A DNA stretch of 62,889 nt from contig NZ_LMGZ01000011.1 in NCBI RefSeq assembly GCF_001427605.1, positions 1 to 62,889 on the forward strand, written 5' to 3'. Shown piece by piece: positions 44,904 through 55,322 of the stretch. Every line of letters begins with the position of its first letter. The stretch's first letter is position 1. A program made the position numbers and the translations under genes. The DNA is from Devosia sp. Root635 (lineage in GTDB: Bacteria; Pseudomonadota; Alphaproteobacteria; Rhizobiales; Devosiaceae). Under the pieces are notes generated by a model. The model was not told the origin of the DNA and did not search any database. It was given only the letters and a program-made list of their open reading frames with translations.

Positions 44904-47068
44904 GCCAGGCCCTCTTCACCTTCACCGCTGGCGCTGCCGCGTCCAGACAGCGACGGATTGGTCATGAAGTAGTCATGCGCATTGAAGGGTTCTTCTCCTT
45001 CGGCAATGCGCACGCGATGCGAGCTGCCGTCCGGCAGCACTTCCCAGCTCTGCCGGTTGTCTCTGAGATAGGCAACCAGAATCCGGTCGAGGATTTGCTT
45101 ATGCACGGTCTTGTTGAGGATCGGCACCATCACTTCCACGCGCCCATCCAGGTTCCGTCCCATCAGGTCGGCCGAGGAAATGTAGACCTTGGCGCGTGGG
45201 CTCGGCATGGTTTCGCCGTTGCCGAAACAGTAGATGCGGCTGTGTTCGAGGAACCGCCCGACCACCGATTTCACCCTGATATTGTCGGAAAATCCGGGGA
45301 TGCCCGGCCGCAGGCAGCAGATGCCGCGCACGATGAGATCCACCTTCACCCCGGCTTGGCTGGCGTCGTAGAGCGCGTCGATGATTTCGGGATCCACCAG
45401 CGAATTCATCTTGAGCAGGATGCTGGCCGCCTGGCCGCTGCGGGCGAATTCAATTTCCCTGGCGATATTGTCGACCAGCGTCTGCCGCAGGTTGACCGGC
45501 GATACGGCGATGGTTTCAAGCTCGGTCGGCCTTGCATAGCCGGTGATGAAGTTGAACACCCGCGCCACGTCGCGGGTGATCGCCGGGTCGATGGTGAAGT
45601 AGCTGAGGTCGGTATAGATCTTGGCGGTGATCGGGTGGTAGTTGCCCGTCCCGATATGGCAATAGCTCACCAGCTTGCCCTTTTCGCGGCGCACCACCTG
45701 GCTCAGCTTGGCATGGGTCTTCAGCTCGATGAAGCCGAACACCACCTGCGCGCCCGCCCGTTCCAGGTCGCGCGCCCAGCGGATATTGGCCTCCTCGTCG
45801 AAGCGGGCCTTGAGTTCCACCAGGCACGTCACCGACTTGCCGGCTTCTGCCGCCAGCACCAGTGCCTTGATGATCGGGCTGTCGGCCGAGGTGCGGTAGA
45901 GCGTCTGCTTGATGGCGACCACGTCCGGGTCGCGCGCCGCCTGCATCAGGAACTGCGCCACCACGTCGAAGCTCTCGAACGGATGATGCACCAGGATGTC
46001 CTTGGCCCGGATGGCGGCGAAGCTGTCGCCGCTATAGTCGCGGATGCGTTCGGGGAAACGGGCGTGATAGGGCACGAACTTGAGGTCCGGGCGGTCCACG
46101 TCGCAGACCTTGCGCGCATCGGCCAGGCCCAGGAACCCCTGTACCTCGAACACTTCGGCTTCCTTGACGCCGATCTGCTCGCCGATCTGGCGCTTCAGCG
46201 CGCGCGGCATCGAGCTTTCGATTTCGAGCCGGATCACCTGCCCGCGCCGGCGCTGGCGCAGGGCGGTCTCGAATTCCACCACCAGGTCGGCGGCCTCGTC
46301 GTCGATTTCGATTTCGCTGTCGCGGATCACCCGGAAGGCGCCCGAGCCCACCACTTCATGGCCGGGGAACATTTTGTGGAAGAACAACTTGACCAGCGTG
46401 TCGATGGTCACGACCTCGCTGCGCCCCTCCGAAACCAGCCCGGTCGGCAGGTTGATGAAGCGATCGAGATTGCCGGGAATGCGGACCAGCGCGGTCAGTG
46501 GCAGGTCATTGTCGGGGCGCTTCAGCTCGAAGGCCAGCGCCAGCCCCAGATTGGGGATGAACGGAAACGGATGCGCCGGATCGACGGCGATCGGCGTCAG
46601 CACCGGGAAGATTTCCTCGCGGAACAGCTTTTGCAGGTAGTTCACCTGATCCGGCGTCAGGTCGTCGGCCTCGTGGATCACCACATTCTGCGCGAACAGT
46701 TCCTCGCGCAGGCTCTGCCAATGATCCTGCTGCTCCAGTTGCAGATGCTGGGCGAGCGTCGCGATCTCTTCCATCTGCTCGGCCGGGGTCAGCCCGTCGG
46801 CGCTCTGCTTGGAGAGCCCTGCCCGCAGCTGCCCCTTGAGACCGGCGACGCGGACCATGTAGAATTCGTCGAGGTTGTTGGCCGAGATGGAGACGAAGCG
46901 CAGCCGCTCCAGCAGCGGGTGATTGACGTTGCCCGCCTCCTCCAGCACCCGCATGTTGAATTGCAGCCAGCTCACCTCGCGATTGACGAAGCGCGCCGGG
47001 CTCTTGCGCAGCGCCTCGATATCGGGGACCGAGGCTTCGGTATCGGCGAACTCGCTCAGCTCATTCAT
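44900..47068 (-). CDS. ppk: Polyphosphate kinase 1
   Basis: Makes polyphosphate from ATP reversibly. The 722-residue protein has the N-domain ([16 protein letters not shown]), the head domain, and two phospholipase-D-like C domains with the autophosphorylated His in [13 protein letters not shown] and [12 protein letters not shown] segments, and [13 protein letters not shown] near the end. It overlaps hdaA by 8 bases and ppx by 4. Confidence 0.95.
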   Translation of the reverse strand: MNELSEFADTEASVPDIEALRKSPARFVNREVSWLQFNMRVLEEAGNVNHPLLERLRFVSISANNLDEFYMVRVAGLKGQLRAGLSKQSADGLTPAEQMEEIATLAQHLQLEQQDHWQSLREELFAQNVVIHEADDLTPDQVNYLQKLFREEIFPVLTPIAVDPAHPFPFIPNLGLALAFELKRPDNDLPLTALVRIPGNLDRFINLPTGLVSEGRSEVVTIDTLVKLFFHKMFPGHEVVGSGAFRVIRDSEIEIDDEAADLVVEFETALRQRRRGQVIRLEIESSMPRALKRQIGEQIGVKEAEVFEVQGFLGLADARKVCDVDRPDLKFVPYHARFPERIRDYSGDSFAAIRAKDILVHHPFESFDVVAQFLMQAARDPDVVAIKQTLYRTSADSPIIKALVLAAEAGKSVTCLVELKARFDEEANIRWARDLERAGAQVVFGFIELKTHAKLSQVVRREKGKLVSYCHIGTGNYHPITAKIYTDLSYFTIDPAITRDVARVFNFITGYARPTELETIAVSPVNLRQTLVDNIAREIEFARSGQAASILLKMNSLVDPEIIDALYDASQAGVKVDLIVRGICCLRPGIPGFSDNIRVKSVVGRFLEHSRIYCFGNGETMPSPRAKVYISSADLMGRNLDGRVEVMVPILNKTVHKQILDRILVAYLRDNRQSWEVLPDGSSHRVRIAEGEEPFNAHDYFMTNPSLSGRGSASGEGEEGLA

Positions 47069-47813
47069 CGTCTTTTGTGTCCCAGTCCTGTTCTTGTCCA
47101 GTTTCCTGGCTCGCGCCGCCGCCCGCTACCCGGCGGCGGTCGAGCGCATCGGCGGCGATGCTGCGGGTAATGGCCGTGCCCTTGGCCAGCGCCAGCCGGT
47201 CCATGAGGTCGGCGAGAATCACGACTTCCTCGGCGGAGCGCTCCATGCGCGCCACCAGATAGGAGATGATTCTGGGATCGACCTTGACCTGGCGATCCCC
47301 GAACAGTTTCACGAACATCTGTGACAATTGGATGTCGTCCGTCAGTTCCAGCACGTAGGCGGTTGCCCGCCGGGCCCGCGAGCGCACATCATCGGTCGCC
47401 AGCGGCCAGTTCGCAACGTCTTCCCGCGCCGTGAGCAATATCGGCCGCTGTTCGCGCATCGATTGGTTGAGCAGATGGAACAGGCCGGCCTCGTCATAGT
47501 TCAGCCTGTCCACATCCTCGACGATGACGGGCACGACGCCCCCTTCGGTCGCCAGCGCTTCCAGGTCGGCTGTTCCGGCATAGCGGGCGCCGCTCCGGTC
47601 GGCAAAAATGCGCGCCAGGTGCGACTTGCCCGATTTGGCCGGTCCGATCAGCAGCGTCACCGGGTCGGGCCAGTGCGGAAAGGCCATGATGCGGCCATGC
47701 GCCAGCGCATTGCCTTCGCCCACCAGGAAGTCAGCTTCGCCCTGGGCCGCCGTATGGCCCAGGTCGAGCGTCAATTGCCCCCTGGGCGCGTCAGGGCTGG
47801 CTGGGAGTGCCAT
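47061..47813 (-). CDS. hdaA: HdaA, DnaA regulatory inactivator
   Basis: The 250-residue protein is a DnaA-like AAA+ ATPase that lacks the DNA-binding domain; with the beta clamp it turns off DnaA-ATP after initiation. It has a clamp-binding-like N-terminal QLTLDLGH, Walker [13 protein letters not shown] and VIVEDVDRL (Walker B-like), and the sensor 2 region. The ATG at 47813 lies 23 bases inside the upstream gene. Confidence 0.87.
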   Translation of the reverse strand: MALPASPDAPRGQLTLDLGHTAAQGEADFLVGEGNALAHGRIMAFPHWPDPVTLLIGPAKSGKSHLARIFADRSGARYAGTADLEALATEGGVVPVIVEDVDRLNYDEAGLFHLLNQSMREQRPILLTAREDVANWPLATDDVRSRARRATAYVLELTDDIQLSQMFVKLFGDRQVKVDPRIISYLVARMERSAEEVVILADLMDRLALAKGTAITRSIAADALDRRRVAGGGASQETGQEQDWDTKDDE

Positions 47814-48882
47814 CGGGGCCACCGTTCTGCCCGAGATAGAGGGTGCTGGCCTTGTACTTGGCGACGCCATAGCGCACCAGCACGCCGACAATGGCGGCCA
47901 GCGGCACCGCCAGCAGCAGGCCGACAAAGCCGAACAGCGCGCCAAAGGCCAGCAAGGCGAACATCAGCCAGACCGGGTTGATGTTGATCGAGCCGCCGAC
48001 CAGCTTGGGATAGAGGATATTGCCCTCGATGAACTGCCAGCCCAGGAAAATGGCGCAGACGCCGACCACCATCCAGTAATTGGGCCAGAACTGCACGATG
48101 GCGATGCCCACCGACAGGGCGAAGCCGATGGCGAAGCCGACGAACGGAATAAAGCTGAGTAGCCCGCCGATCAGCCCGACGGCAAGCCCGAAATTGAGCC
48201 CGATCAGGCTGAGTGCCGTGGCGTAGTAGGCCGCGTCGATCAGCAGCACGCCGCCCTGACCCCGGATAACGCCGGCCATGGACTTGTCGATATCGCCGAG
48301 GATCTGGTTGATCTCGGGGCGATGCTCCCGTGGCAGCAGTCCCTGCAGGCCACGCACCATGCCCTCCCAGTCGAGCAGCAGGTAGAAGGCCACCACCGGC
48401 GTCAGCAGGGTGAAGCCGATGACGCCGGCGCTGGTGTAGCCGATATTGACCAGTTCGGCCGGAATGGTGGCGATGAAGCCGAGCGCCTGCCGGGCCATTT
48501 CGTTGATGCTGGCCTGCAATTGCGCGGCGCGCTGCGGCCCCAGCCATTCGTTGATTTCCGGCGACCATTTGGTGATCAGCGCCTGCAGGTCGCTGACATA
48601 GCCGGGCAGCCGTTGAATCAGCCCGATGATCTGCTGGCCGATCAGCGGCACGAACATGAAGAACAGGCTGACGACGATGGTGATGACGCTGAGCAGCACC
48701 ACGGCCGTTGCCCAGCCGCGGCTGAACCGCCACTTCTGCAATTGGTTGACCAGCGGGTTGAGCAGATAGGCCAGCGCCGCCCCGACCACGAAGGGCAGCA
48801 GAATGCCCCGGAACAGCCACAGCAGCAGCACCAGTACCACCAGGAAGGTGATCCAGATCAGCACTTGATTTCGGAGTGTCAT
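47791..48882 (-). CDS. AI-2E family (PerM-like) transporter
   Basis: The 363-residue protein has 7-8 membrane helices with a soluble helical region after the third helix, as in the UPF0118/AI-2E family: ILLPFVVGAALAYLLNPLV early, LTPVVAFYLLLDWEG, and IEGNILYPKLVGGSININPVW. Transport substrates vary in the family. ATG at 48882 (MTLRNQV); a longer frame runs into the purM promoter. It is divergent from purM. Confidence 0.86.
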   Translation of the reverse strand: MTLRNQVLIWITFLVVLVLLLWLFRGILLPFVVGAALAYLLNPLVNQLQKWRFSRGWATAVVLLSVITIVVSLFFMFVPLIGQQIIGLIQRLPGYVSDLQALITKWSPEINEWLGPQRAAQLQASINEMARQALGFIATIPAELVNIGYTSAGVIGFTLLTPVVAFYLLLDWEGMVRGLQGLLPREHRPEINQILGDIDKSMAGVIRGQGGVLLIDAAYYATALSLIGLNFGLAVGLIGGLLSFIPFVGFAIGFALSVGIAIVQFWPNYWMVVGVCAIFLGWQFIEGNILYPKLVGGSININPVWLMFALLAFGALFGFVGLLLAVPLAAIVGVLVRYGVAKYKASTLYLGQNGGPDGTPSQP

Positions 48883-49016
48883 GGCGCCGGGCAGCCCTTG
48901 CGTCGGGGTGGTGGAGAAGCTATCAGGCCGTCTAGCTTCCGGCTCCGGGCTTGGCAACCGCCTTGGTCTTCCGGTAACGGCTTTGCGCACGCTTTCCCCA
49001 CACGGTCCCGAGGCCA

Positions 49017-50093
49017 ATGTCCGATCCGCAAAACCTGACATCAAACGGTCTTTCATACAAGCAGGCCGGCGTCGACATCGATGCCGGCAATGCGCTGGTG
49101 GAAGCCATCAAGCCCGCCGTACGCTCCACCCGCCGCCCCGGCGCCGATGGTGAAATCGGCGGCTTCGGCGGCCTGTTCGACCTCAAGGCGGCCGGGTTCA
49201 CCGATCCGGTGCTCGTCGCCGCCAATGACGGCGTCGGCACCAAGCTCAAGATCGCCATCGATACCGGCAATCACGGCACCATCGGCCAGGACCTGGTGGC
49301 CATGTGCGTCAACGACATCATCGTGCAGGGCGCCGAACCGCTGTTCTTTCTCGACTATTTCGCCACCGGCAAGCTCGACGTCGAACAGGGCACGGCCATC
49401 GTCACCGGCATTGCCGAAGGTTGCCGCATTGCCGGCTGCGCCCTCATTGGCGGTGAAACCGCCGAAATGCCCGGGATGTATCATGGCAATGACTACGATC
49501 TGGCCGGCTTTGCCGTCGGCGCCGCTGAGCGCGGCACCCTGCTGCCCCGCCCCGACATTGCCGAGGGCGACACCCTGGTCGCCATCGCCTCCTCGGGCGT
49601 TCATTCCAACGGCTATTCGCTGGTCCGCAAAATCGTCGAACTGTCCGGCATCGACTGGTACATGGACGCGCCCTTCGCGCCCGGCCAGTCGCTGTCCGAA
49701 GCCCTGCTCACCCCCACCCGCATCTATGTGAAGCCGCTCCTCGCCGCCCTCAAGGCCGGCATCGGCATCAAGGCGCTGGCCCATATCACTGGCGGCGGCT
49801 TCATCGACAACATTCCGCGGGTGCTGCCCGATCACCTCGCCGCCCATGTCGATCTCAACGCCGTCACGGTTCCGAAGGTCTTCGGGTGGCTCAGCCATGT
49901 CGGCGGTATGAACGAACGCGAAATGCTGCGCACCTTCAATTGCGGCGTCGGTATGCTGGTCGCCGTGGCGCCCGACGACGCCGAAAAGCTGGTCGATCAC
50001 CTCAATGCCGCTGGCGAAACCGCCGCCATCGTCGGCAAGCTCACCGCCCGCACCGGCGAGCCGGTCACCTTCGATGGCAGTTTGGCGCTGTGA
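49017..50093 (+). CDS. purM: Phosphoribosylformylglycinamidine cyclo-ligase (AIR synthetase)
   Basis: Step 5 of purine synthesis: FGAM plus ATP to AIR. The 358-residue protein has the signatures [54 protein letters not shown] and [17 protein letters not shown]. It overlaps purN by 4 bases (GTGA). Confidence 0.96.
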   Translation: MSDPQNLTSNGLSYKQAGVDIDAGNALVEAIKPAVRSTRRPGADGEIGGFGGLFDLKAAGFTDPVLVAANDGVGTKLKIAIDTGNHGTIGQDLVAMCVNDIIVQGAEPLFFLDYFATGKLDVEQGTAIVTGIAEGCRIAGCALIGGETAEMPGMYHGNDYDLAGFAVGAAERGTLLPRPDIAEGDTLVAIASSGVHSNGYSLVRKIVELSGIDWYMDAPFAPGQSLSEALLTPTRIYVKPLLAALKAGIGIKALAHITGGGFIDNIPRVLPDHLAAHVDLNAVTVPKVFGWLSHVGGMNEREMLRTFNCGVGMLVAVAPDDAEKLVDHLNAAGETAAIVGKLTARTGEPVTFDGSLAL

Positions 50094-50677
50094 GCAGGAA
50101 GCGCGTCGGCATCCTGATTTCGGGCCGCGGCTCGAACATGTCGGCGTTGATCGCGGCTGCCAAGGCGCCGGATTACCCTGCCGAAATCGTCGGCGTGCTC
50201 TCCAACCGCGCCGCCGCGCCGGGCCTCGCCATTGCCGCTGCCGAGGGCATCGCCACCGCCTCGCTGGCGCAGAGCAGGTTCCCCAGCCGCGACATGTTCG
50301 AGGATGTCATGACCCAGATGCTGGAAAGCTGGGACGTCGACATCGTCTGCCTCGCCGGCTTCATGCGCATCCTGGGCGAGGATTTCGCGACCCGGTGGGA
50401 AGGCCGGATGATTAACATCCACCCCTCCCTGCTGCCGCTTTACAAGGGGCTCGATACGCACGAACGGGCGCTGGCCGATGGCGCAACAGTTCATGGCTGC
50501 ACCGTCCATTTCGTCACATCAGGCCTCGACGAGGGCGCTCCGATCCTTCAGGCGGAAGTCCCCGTTCTGCCGAACGATACGCCGGACACGCTGGCTGCCC
50601 GCGTGTTGGTCGAGGAACACCGGATTTATCCGCAGGCGCTGAGGTTGCTGGCCGAGGGCAAAGTCACCGCGATCTGA
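50090..50677 (+). CDS. purN: Phosphoribosylglycinamide formyltransferase
   Basis: Transfers a formyl group from 10-formyl-THF to GAR, step 3 of purine synthesis. The 195-residue protein starts with GTG at 50090 and has [21 protein letters not shown], and the catalytic [17 protein letters not shown] (Asn, His) with [17 protein letters not shown] (Asp). Coupled to purM. Confidence 0.95.
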   Translation: MSRKRVGILISGRGSNMSALIAAAKAPDYPAEIVGVLSNRAAAPGLAIAAAEGIATASLAQSRFPSRDMFEDVMTQMLESWDVDIVCLAGFMRILGEDFATRWEGRMINIHPSLLPLYKGLDTHERALADGATVHGCTVHFVTSGLDEGAPILQAEVPVLPNDTPDTLAARVLVEEHRIYPQALRLLAEGKVTAI

Positions 50678-50696
50678 AGCCCCCCACCCACCGCGC

Positions 50697-50778
50697 GTCA
50701 CCCTCGGGCTCGACCCGAGGGCACTTCACTTATCGAACGCTCCAAGTGCAACGCCCTCGGGCCAGGCCCGAGGGTGAC
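50697..50778. repeat. Complete REP-like repeat after purN
   Basis: It is bounded by GTCACCCTCGGG and CCCGAGGGTGAC and holds three hairpins: CCCTCGGG/CCCGAGGG at 50701-50721, GCACTT/AAGTGC at 50721-50749, and CCCTCGGG/CCCGAGGG at 50754-50774. It is the complete counterpart of the copy at 85-154 and may end the purMN transcript. Confidence 0.75.
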
Positions 50779-50892
50779 GATCCAGTTTTGGCCGAATACC
50801 AGTCCATCACCGAATTTGATCGCCCCCATCGTCAAAATCGGTTCGACGCGACTCTGCGCTTCCACTACAAGGCGGACAAACGGAGAACATTC

Positions 50893-51783
50893 ATGCCCCT
50901 GCGCTATTGGCTGCTCATCATACTGCTCGGCGCCGTCTGGGGCTGTTCCTTCCTGTTCAACGCCATCCTGATCCGCGAGATCAGCCCGCTCTGGGTCTCG
51001 GCCGGCCGCGTCACCATCGGCGCCGCCATCTGCTGGGTCTATTTCCTCGCCATGCGCAAGACCCTGCCCAATGACTGGCGCATCTATGCCCAGTTGCTGG
51101 TGCTCGGCATCCTCAACTATGCCATCCCTTTTTCGCTCTTTCCCTTTGCCGAGCAGACCGTCGCCAGTTCCATCGTCGGCGTCATCAACGGCCTCACCCC
51201 CATGAGCACCGTCATCGTCTCCCAGCTCTGGCGCGGCGGCGAAAAGGCCACCTGGAACAAGGTGGTCGGCGTCATCATCGGCTTTGTCGGCGCCTTCATC
51301 CTGGCCTTGCCCTCGCTCGGTGCCGGGGCCGCGGCCCAGGTGCTGGGGCTGCTCGCCGCTATGGGCGCCACGCTCTGCTACGCGCTGACGCTGAACTATG
51401 CCCGCCGCTTCAAGGATATCGACTCGGCCGCGGTCGCCACCTGCTCGCTGACCGCAGCGGCCCTGTTCTCCGTCCCGATCGCCCTGTTCGCCAGCGGCGT
51501 GCCGGTCATCACCCGCATCGAGACCTGGGGCGCGCTGTTCGGCATCGCCGCCTTCTCGACCAGCTTCAGCTTCCTCCTGGTCTACTGGCTGCTGCCGCGT
51601 GTGGGGGCCACCAATATCTCGCTCAACACCTTCATCACCCCGATTTCGGCGATCCTGCTGGGCGTGCTGGTGCTGCATGAGCGCTTCGAGGCGGCCCATG
51701 TCGCCGGTATCGTGGTGATCTTCATCGGCCTGATCTTCATGGACGGACGGCTGGTCAGGCGCCGGGCGCCCGCCGCGGCCTGA
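50893..51783 (+). CDS. EamA/DMT-family transporter
   Basis: The 296-residue protein has ten predicted membrane helices in two EamA repeats, with GAVWGCSFLFNAI and ISPLWVSAGRVTIGAAI at the N-terminus and LGVLVLHERFEAAHVAGIVVI in the second half. Substrate unknown; family members export amino acids or metabolites. ATG 50893 follows GGAGA. Confidence 0.87.
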   Translation: MPLRYWLLIILLGAVWGCSFLFNAILIREISPLWVSAGRVTIGAAICWVYFLAMRKTLPNDWRIYAQLLVLGILNYAIPFSLFPFAEQTVASSIVGVINGLTPMSTVIVSQLWRGGEKATWNKVVGVIIGFVGAFILALPSLGAGAAAQVLGLLAAMGATLCYALTLNYARRFKDIDSAAVATCSLTAAALFSVPIALFASGVPVITRIETWGALFGIAAFSTSFSFLLVYWLLPRVGATNISLNTFITPISAILLGVLVLHERFEAAHVAGIVVIFIGLIFMDGRLVRRRAPAAA

Positions 51784-51829
51784 CGGAACCGGGCGCCGGC
51801 CCATCTCGTTGCTGGTTCAGGAGTGTTCC

Positions 51830-52024
51830 ATGAACCAGCCCAGACCCGATATCGATCCCAAGGCGCCCGACGAAATCGTGCCGCAACCCGAGCCGCCCCA
51901 GCCGCAACCGGTCGATCCGGTGCCGCCCGGCCCGCGCGAACTGCCGGTCACCCCGCCGATAGAGGATCCCACGCCCATCAATCCCGAGCTTCCGCCGGAG
52001 CCGGGCAACGATCCCAATCCCTGA
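51830..52024 (+). CDS. Small proline-rich hypothetical protein
   Basis: The 64-residue product is about one-third proline, with acidic residues and no hydrophobic segment (for example PQPEPPQPQPVDPVPPGP). An AGGAG site 8 bases before the ATG and the position after the EamA gene support it as real. It is likely disordered and I do not recognise a family. Low-complexity composition makes the coding call less certain. Confidence 0.5.
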   Translation: MNQPRPDIDPKAPDEIVPQPEPPQPQPVDPVPPGPRELPVTPPIEDPTPINPELPPEPGNDPNP

Positions 52025-52048
52025 ACCAGCAGGTCGGAGGCGGCTGGG

Positions 52049-53548
52049 CTACTCGATGCCGAGCTTCTGCTTCATCAGGTCGCTCAGCGCCTGCGGATTG
52101 GCCTTGCCGCCCGAGGCCTTCATGGCCTGGCCGACGAACCAGCCGATCATGGTTGGCTTGGCCTTGACCTTTTCCACCTGATCGGGATTGGCGGCGATGA
52201 TCTCGTCGACGATCTTTTCGATCGCCCCCATGTCGGTCACCTGCTTCATGCCGCGGCGCTCGACGATCTCGGCCGGTTCGCCCTCGGGCTCTTCGGCGAT
52301 GATGACCTGCAACAGGTCCTTGGCGCCCTTGGAGGAAATCGTCCCTGCTGCCACGAGGTCCACGATGCCGGCGATCTGGCCCGGCTTGAGGTGGGTTTCC
52401 CACACCGCCAGCCCCTGGCTGTTGGCAAAAGCCGCCACGTCGGCATTGAGGATATTGGCCACGGCCTTGCCGTCGCGCTTGCCGCCGCCGAAGGCGACGC
52501 AGCTCTCGTAATAGTCCGCCGTCTCGCGATCCAGCGTCAGCACCATGGCGTCATAGGCCGTCACGCCGTAATCGCCGACAAAGCGCGCCTTCTTTTCGTC
52601 CGGCAGCTCCGGCAGGTCCTTGGCCAGCATCGAAATGAACGCGTCGTCGAATTCGAGCGGCAGCAGGTCCGGGTCGGGGAAGTAGCGATAGTCATGCGCT
52701 TCTTCCTTGGAGCGCATCGAGCGCGTCTCGCCCAGCTTGGGGTCGAACAGTCGCGTTTCCTGGTCGATGCTGCCGCCGTCTTCGAGAATGTCGATCTGCC
52801 GCCGCGCCTCATATTCGATGGCCTGGCCGGCAAAGCGGATCGAATTCACATTCTTGATTTCGCAGCGCGTGCCAAATTCACCACCCGGCTTGCGCACCGA
52901 CACATTGACGTCGGCGCGCATGGAGCCCTGCTCCATATTGCCGTCGCAGGTGCCCAGATAGCGCAGGATGGTGCGCAGCTTGCCCAGATATTCCTTGGCT
53001 TCCTCGGACGAGCGCAAATCCGGCTTGCTGACGATTTCCATCAGCGCCACCCCGGACCGGTTGAGGTCGACGAAACTCATGTTCGGATGCTGGTCATGGA
53101 TCGACTTGCCGGCATCCTGCTCCAGATGCAGCCGCTCGATGCCGATCTCGATCTGCCCGTCGGGCATATCCAGCAGCACCTTGCCCTCGCCGACGATCGG
53201 GTCCTTGAACTGAGAAATCTGGTAGCCCTGCGGCAGGTCCGGATAGAAATAGTTCTTGCGGTCGAACACGCTGCGCTTGTTGATCGCGGCCTTGAGCCCC
53301 AGCCCGGTCCGCACGGCCTGGCGCACGCATTCCTCGTTGATCACAGGCAACATGCCCGGCATGGCCGCGTCCACGAAACTGACGTTTGAATTGGGCGGAT
53401 TGCCAAACTCCGTGGAAGACCCAGAGAACAGCTTGCTCTCGCTGGTCACCTGGGCATGCACTTCCATGCCGATAATGACCTCCCAGTCACCGGTCGAGCC
53501 GGCAATGAAGCTCTTGGGATTGGGCGTGCGGGTGTCGATAAGGGTCAA
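52049..53548 (-). CDS. gatB: Asp-tRNA(Asn)/Glu-tRNA(Gln) amidotransferase subunit B
   Basis: Phosphorylates and amidates misacylated Glu-tRNA(Gln) or Asp-tRNA(Asn) with GatA and GatC. The 499-residue protein starts with TTG ([12 protein letters not shown]) after AGGA, in line with relatives; it has [34 protein letters not shown] and the C-terminal YqeY-like helical domain. It is apart from gatA/gatC, as is usual here. Confidence 0.93.
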   Translation of the reverse strand: MTLIDTRTPNPKSFIAGSTGDWEVIIGMEVHAQVTSESKLFSGSSTEFGNPPNSNVSFVDAAMPGMLPVINEECVRQAVRTGLGLKAAINKRSVFDRKNYFYPDLPQGYQISQFKDPIVGEGKVLLDMPDGQIEIGIERLHLEQDAGKSIHDQHPNMSFVDLNRSGVALMEIVSKPDLRSSEEAKEYLGKLRTILRYLGTCDGNMEQGSMRADVNVSVRKPGGEFGTRCEIKNVNSIRFAGQAIEYEARRQIDILEDGGSIDQETRLFDPKLGETRSMRSKEEAHDYRYFPDPDLLPLEFDDAFISMLAKDLPELPDEKKARFVGDYGVTAYDAMVLTLDRETADYYESCVAFGGGKRDGKAVANILNADVAAFANSQGLAVWETHLKPGQIAGIVDLVAAGTISSKGAKDLLQVIIAEEPEGEPAEIVERRGMKQVTDMGAIEKIVDEIIAANPDQVEKVKAKPTMIGWFVGQAMKASGGKANPQALSDLMKQKLGIE

Positions 53549-53814
53549 TTGGGAGTCCTGAGAGGCAAGGCGGAAGGTAGGTAAGTGATTACTGGTGTTG
53601 CCCCGGCGTTGCAACAGTCACCGGCTCCCCTTCTCCCCTCGTGGGAGAAGAGCCTGCCCCGGACTTGATCCGGGGTGCCCAAAGGGCGGATGGGGGGCTA
53701 TGCGCCATCCATTCGGCCCAAAGCATGGGATGACCCAGCACCCCTCACCCTAGAAAATCCTCTGAACGAGGATTTTCTATCCCTCTCCCACAAGGGGCGA
53801 GGGGAAGAGAAGGC
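53549..53814. repeat. 266-base spacer with composite hairpins
   Basis: Hairpins found: CTTCTCCC/GGGAGAAG (53630-53650), CCCCGGA/TCCGGGG (53657-53675) and a perfect 12-base stem TAGAAAATCCTC / GAGGATTTTCTA with a 5-base loop (53751-53779), framed by CCCCTCACCC and CCCTCTCCC. This looks like a mosaic of dispersed repeats lying in the 3' region of the minus-strand GNAT gene, upstream of gatB. I see no gene in it. Confidence 0.55.
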
Positions 53815-54327
53815 TCAATCCTCGTCCTCGATCTCGCCCTCGAACGGCTGCAACCGTTTCTCCAGGTGCACGCTCATGAACGGCTCATGCGCCGCCCGTC
53901 CGTCCGGCCGCAAAGCCAATATCCGATAGCCCATCTTCTCGTAGAACCGCACCGCGCGCACATTGTCGGCCGGCGTTTCCAGTTGCACCCGTTCGGCGCC
54001 TTCCAGCTCCAGCATGGTTTCCATGCGCCGCAGCAGCATCGAGCCCAGCCCGTGCCCCTGCAATTCGGGCATGACGAAGAGATAGGGGATATAGGCCCGC
54101 CGCGCCGCGCGCGAGCACCAGGCCACCACGATCCCATCCACTTCGACGACGATGATCCGGCTCAGCGTTTCGGCCACCGCCTGGGCCAGCCGGCGCTGCT
54201 CGGCCTGTTTCATGCCCGGTTGTTCGGTCAGCAGCGGGAAAATCCCGCTTTCCCAGGCGCGATAGGCAATATCGGCCAGCCGGCGGGCATCCGATGTCTC
54301 GGCCTTGCGAATGGAAATACCCGCCAT
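53815..54327 (-). CDS. GNAT-family N-acetyltransferase
   Basis: The 170-residue protein has the GNAT acetyl-CoA motif A (FVMPELQGHGLGSMLLRRME, Q/RxxGxG/A in LQGHGLG) and motif B (VRAVRFYEKMGYRIL). Substrate unknown. It lies 9 bases after the chorismate mutase gene on the same strand. The YjhX toxin homologue is about 570 bases away; the E. coli YjhX antitoxin YjhQ is also a GNAT protein, but the genes here are on opposite strands. Confidence 0.85.
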   Translation of the reverse strand: MAGISIRKAETSDARRLADIAYRAWESGIFPLLTEQPGMKQAEQRRLAQAVAETLSRIIVVEVDGIVVAWCSRAARRAYIPYLFVMPELQGHGLGSMLLRRMETMLELEGAERVQLETPADNVRAVRFYEKMGYRILALRPDGRAAHEPFMSVHLEKRLQPFEGEIEDED

Positions 54328-54336
54328 GATTGCCTC

Positions 54337-54645
54337 CTAGCGGCGCCGCGCCGCGATGATCCCCTTCTCGTAGTTGATGTTCCAGTCGATCAGGGTCCGC
54401 CACACAAGTTCGGCCTGATCCTCGTCGAGATCAAGAGCCAAACTGCGGTCGCGGACCCTGGCGATGACTGCCTCGATGCGCACCGGGTCATGGGCCTCAT
54501 GCGGGTCGGTCTTGATCTGCGCCATGCGCGTCACATATTGGTGCCGCTCCGCGAACAGGGCCAGCAGCGCCTGGTCGACTCGGTCGATTTCGGCGCGGAC
54601 GTCGTCCTTGGTTTCGCAGGCGTCGGGCGATTTGGATGTGGTCAC
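54337..54645 (-). CDS. Chorismate mutase (AroQ type)
   Basis: Converts chorismate to prephenate for Phe/Tyr synthesis. The 102-residue all-helical protein fits the AroQ class: VRAEIDRVDQALLALFAERH (first helix with its Arg and Asp), KTDPHEAHDPVRIEAVI (Lys and Arg ligands) and VWRTLIDWNINYE (C-terminal helix). It is transcribed with the GNAT gene. Confidence 0.88.
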   Translation of the reverse strand: MTTSKSPDACETKDDVRAEIDRVDQALLALFAERHQYVTRMAQIKTDPHEAHDPVRIEAVIARVRDRSLALDLDEDQAELVWRTLIDWNINYEKGIIAARRR

Positions 54646-54895
54646 GGCAGGTTCCAGTCACGTTTTGCTGTTGCTGGTTTGCACCGCTCCGGCGACGATT
54701 TCAACCGGCAGTCTTGCGCGATCCGTCCAGCCGGCGCTATCAAACCGGCATGTCTAGTCAGTCTGAGACCGCCTGAAGCCCCGTCCATTGGCGACGGGGC
54801 ATGAATGAACCAGTCGCCCGCCGCGCGTGATGCCGTCGGGAGGCTATGTTTGTTCGCGGATCGCTGATCCGCCGCTTACAGGCAACTGACTTCCC
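54646..54895. promoter_or_regulatory. Spacer with two hairpins before yjhX
   Basis: GCCCCGTC / GACGGGGC (54778-54785, 54793-54800) forms a stable 8-base stem, and GCGGATC / GATCCGC (54856-54862, 54866-54872) a perfect 7-base palindrome 23 bases before the yjhX ATG, which could be an operator for autoregulation. No clear promoter boxes are seen. Confidence 0.4.
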
Positions 54896-55153
54896 ATGGA
54901 TATTTCACGAGACGAACAGCGGGTGCTGCACGCCCTGGCTCAGGGCGGCCGCATCGTGCTGCTCAAGACCGAAACCGGCAAGGTGACCGGCCTTGAATTC
55001 TTTAACCGCGATGGCTGGCTGATGAGCAATTGCAGCCTGATGTTGTTCAGGAAACTCAAGGCCAGGAAGGCCATCAAGTCATCCGGCGGCCAACCCTACC
55101 GCATCACCCGCCGCGGCCTGGAACTGGTCCGCAGCGAGTATGACAACCGGTAG
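54896..55153 (+). CDS. yjhX: YjhX/TopAI-family (UPF0386) toxin homologue
   Basis: The 85-residue protein aligns over its full length with E. coli YjhX (TopAI), which binds and inhibits topoisomerase I. Shared parts include MDISRDEQRVLHALAQGGRI at the start, FFNRDGWLMSNCSL, LMLFRKLKARKAIKSSGGQP and the end YRITRRGL..VRSEYDNR. No yjhQ-type gene is directly adjacent; a GNAT gene is nearby on the other strand. A REP-like stem-loop follows. Confidence 0.88.
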   Translation: MDISRDEQRVLHALAQGGRIVLLKTETGKVTGLEFFNRDGWLMSNCSLMLFRKLKARKAIKSSGGQPYRITRRGLELVRSEYDNR

Positions 55154-55177
55154 GTGCCGTTGGCAGCCGGCTTCAAT

Positions 55178-55215
55178 CGCGGTGTCATTCCGGCCTGTGC
55201 CGGGATGACACCGCG
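55178..55215. repeat. REP-like stem-loop after yjhX
   Basis: CGCGGTGTCATTCCGGC and GCCGGGATGACACCGCG form a 17-base stem with one G-T pair and a 4-base loop. This is the alphaproteobacterial GTCAT-CCGG REP style; a truncated relative lies at 62781-62805. It may terminate yjhX transcription. Confidence 0.7.
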
Positions 55216-55322
55216 TGAGCTGATGCTCATGCGTTCAAGAGGAACGCTCCCCAAGGCGTGAGACCTGCAATTGACAATTTCCCGCCTCCGGCGCCGATTA
55301 TCAATCGAGGGGGAGCATCATC

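Noticed and set aside
44864..47170. 768-codon open frame opposite ppk
   Set aside because: It lies entirely opposite ppk and its neighbours and shows no protein family features.
55271..55301. TTGACA with a -10 box before the DUF998 gene
   Set aside because: The nearest -10-like sequence is 19 or more bases away, so the promoter is not convincing.
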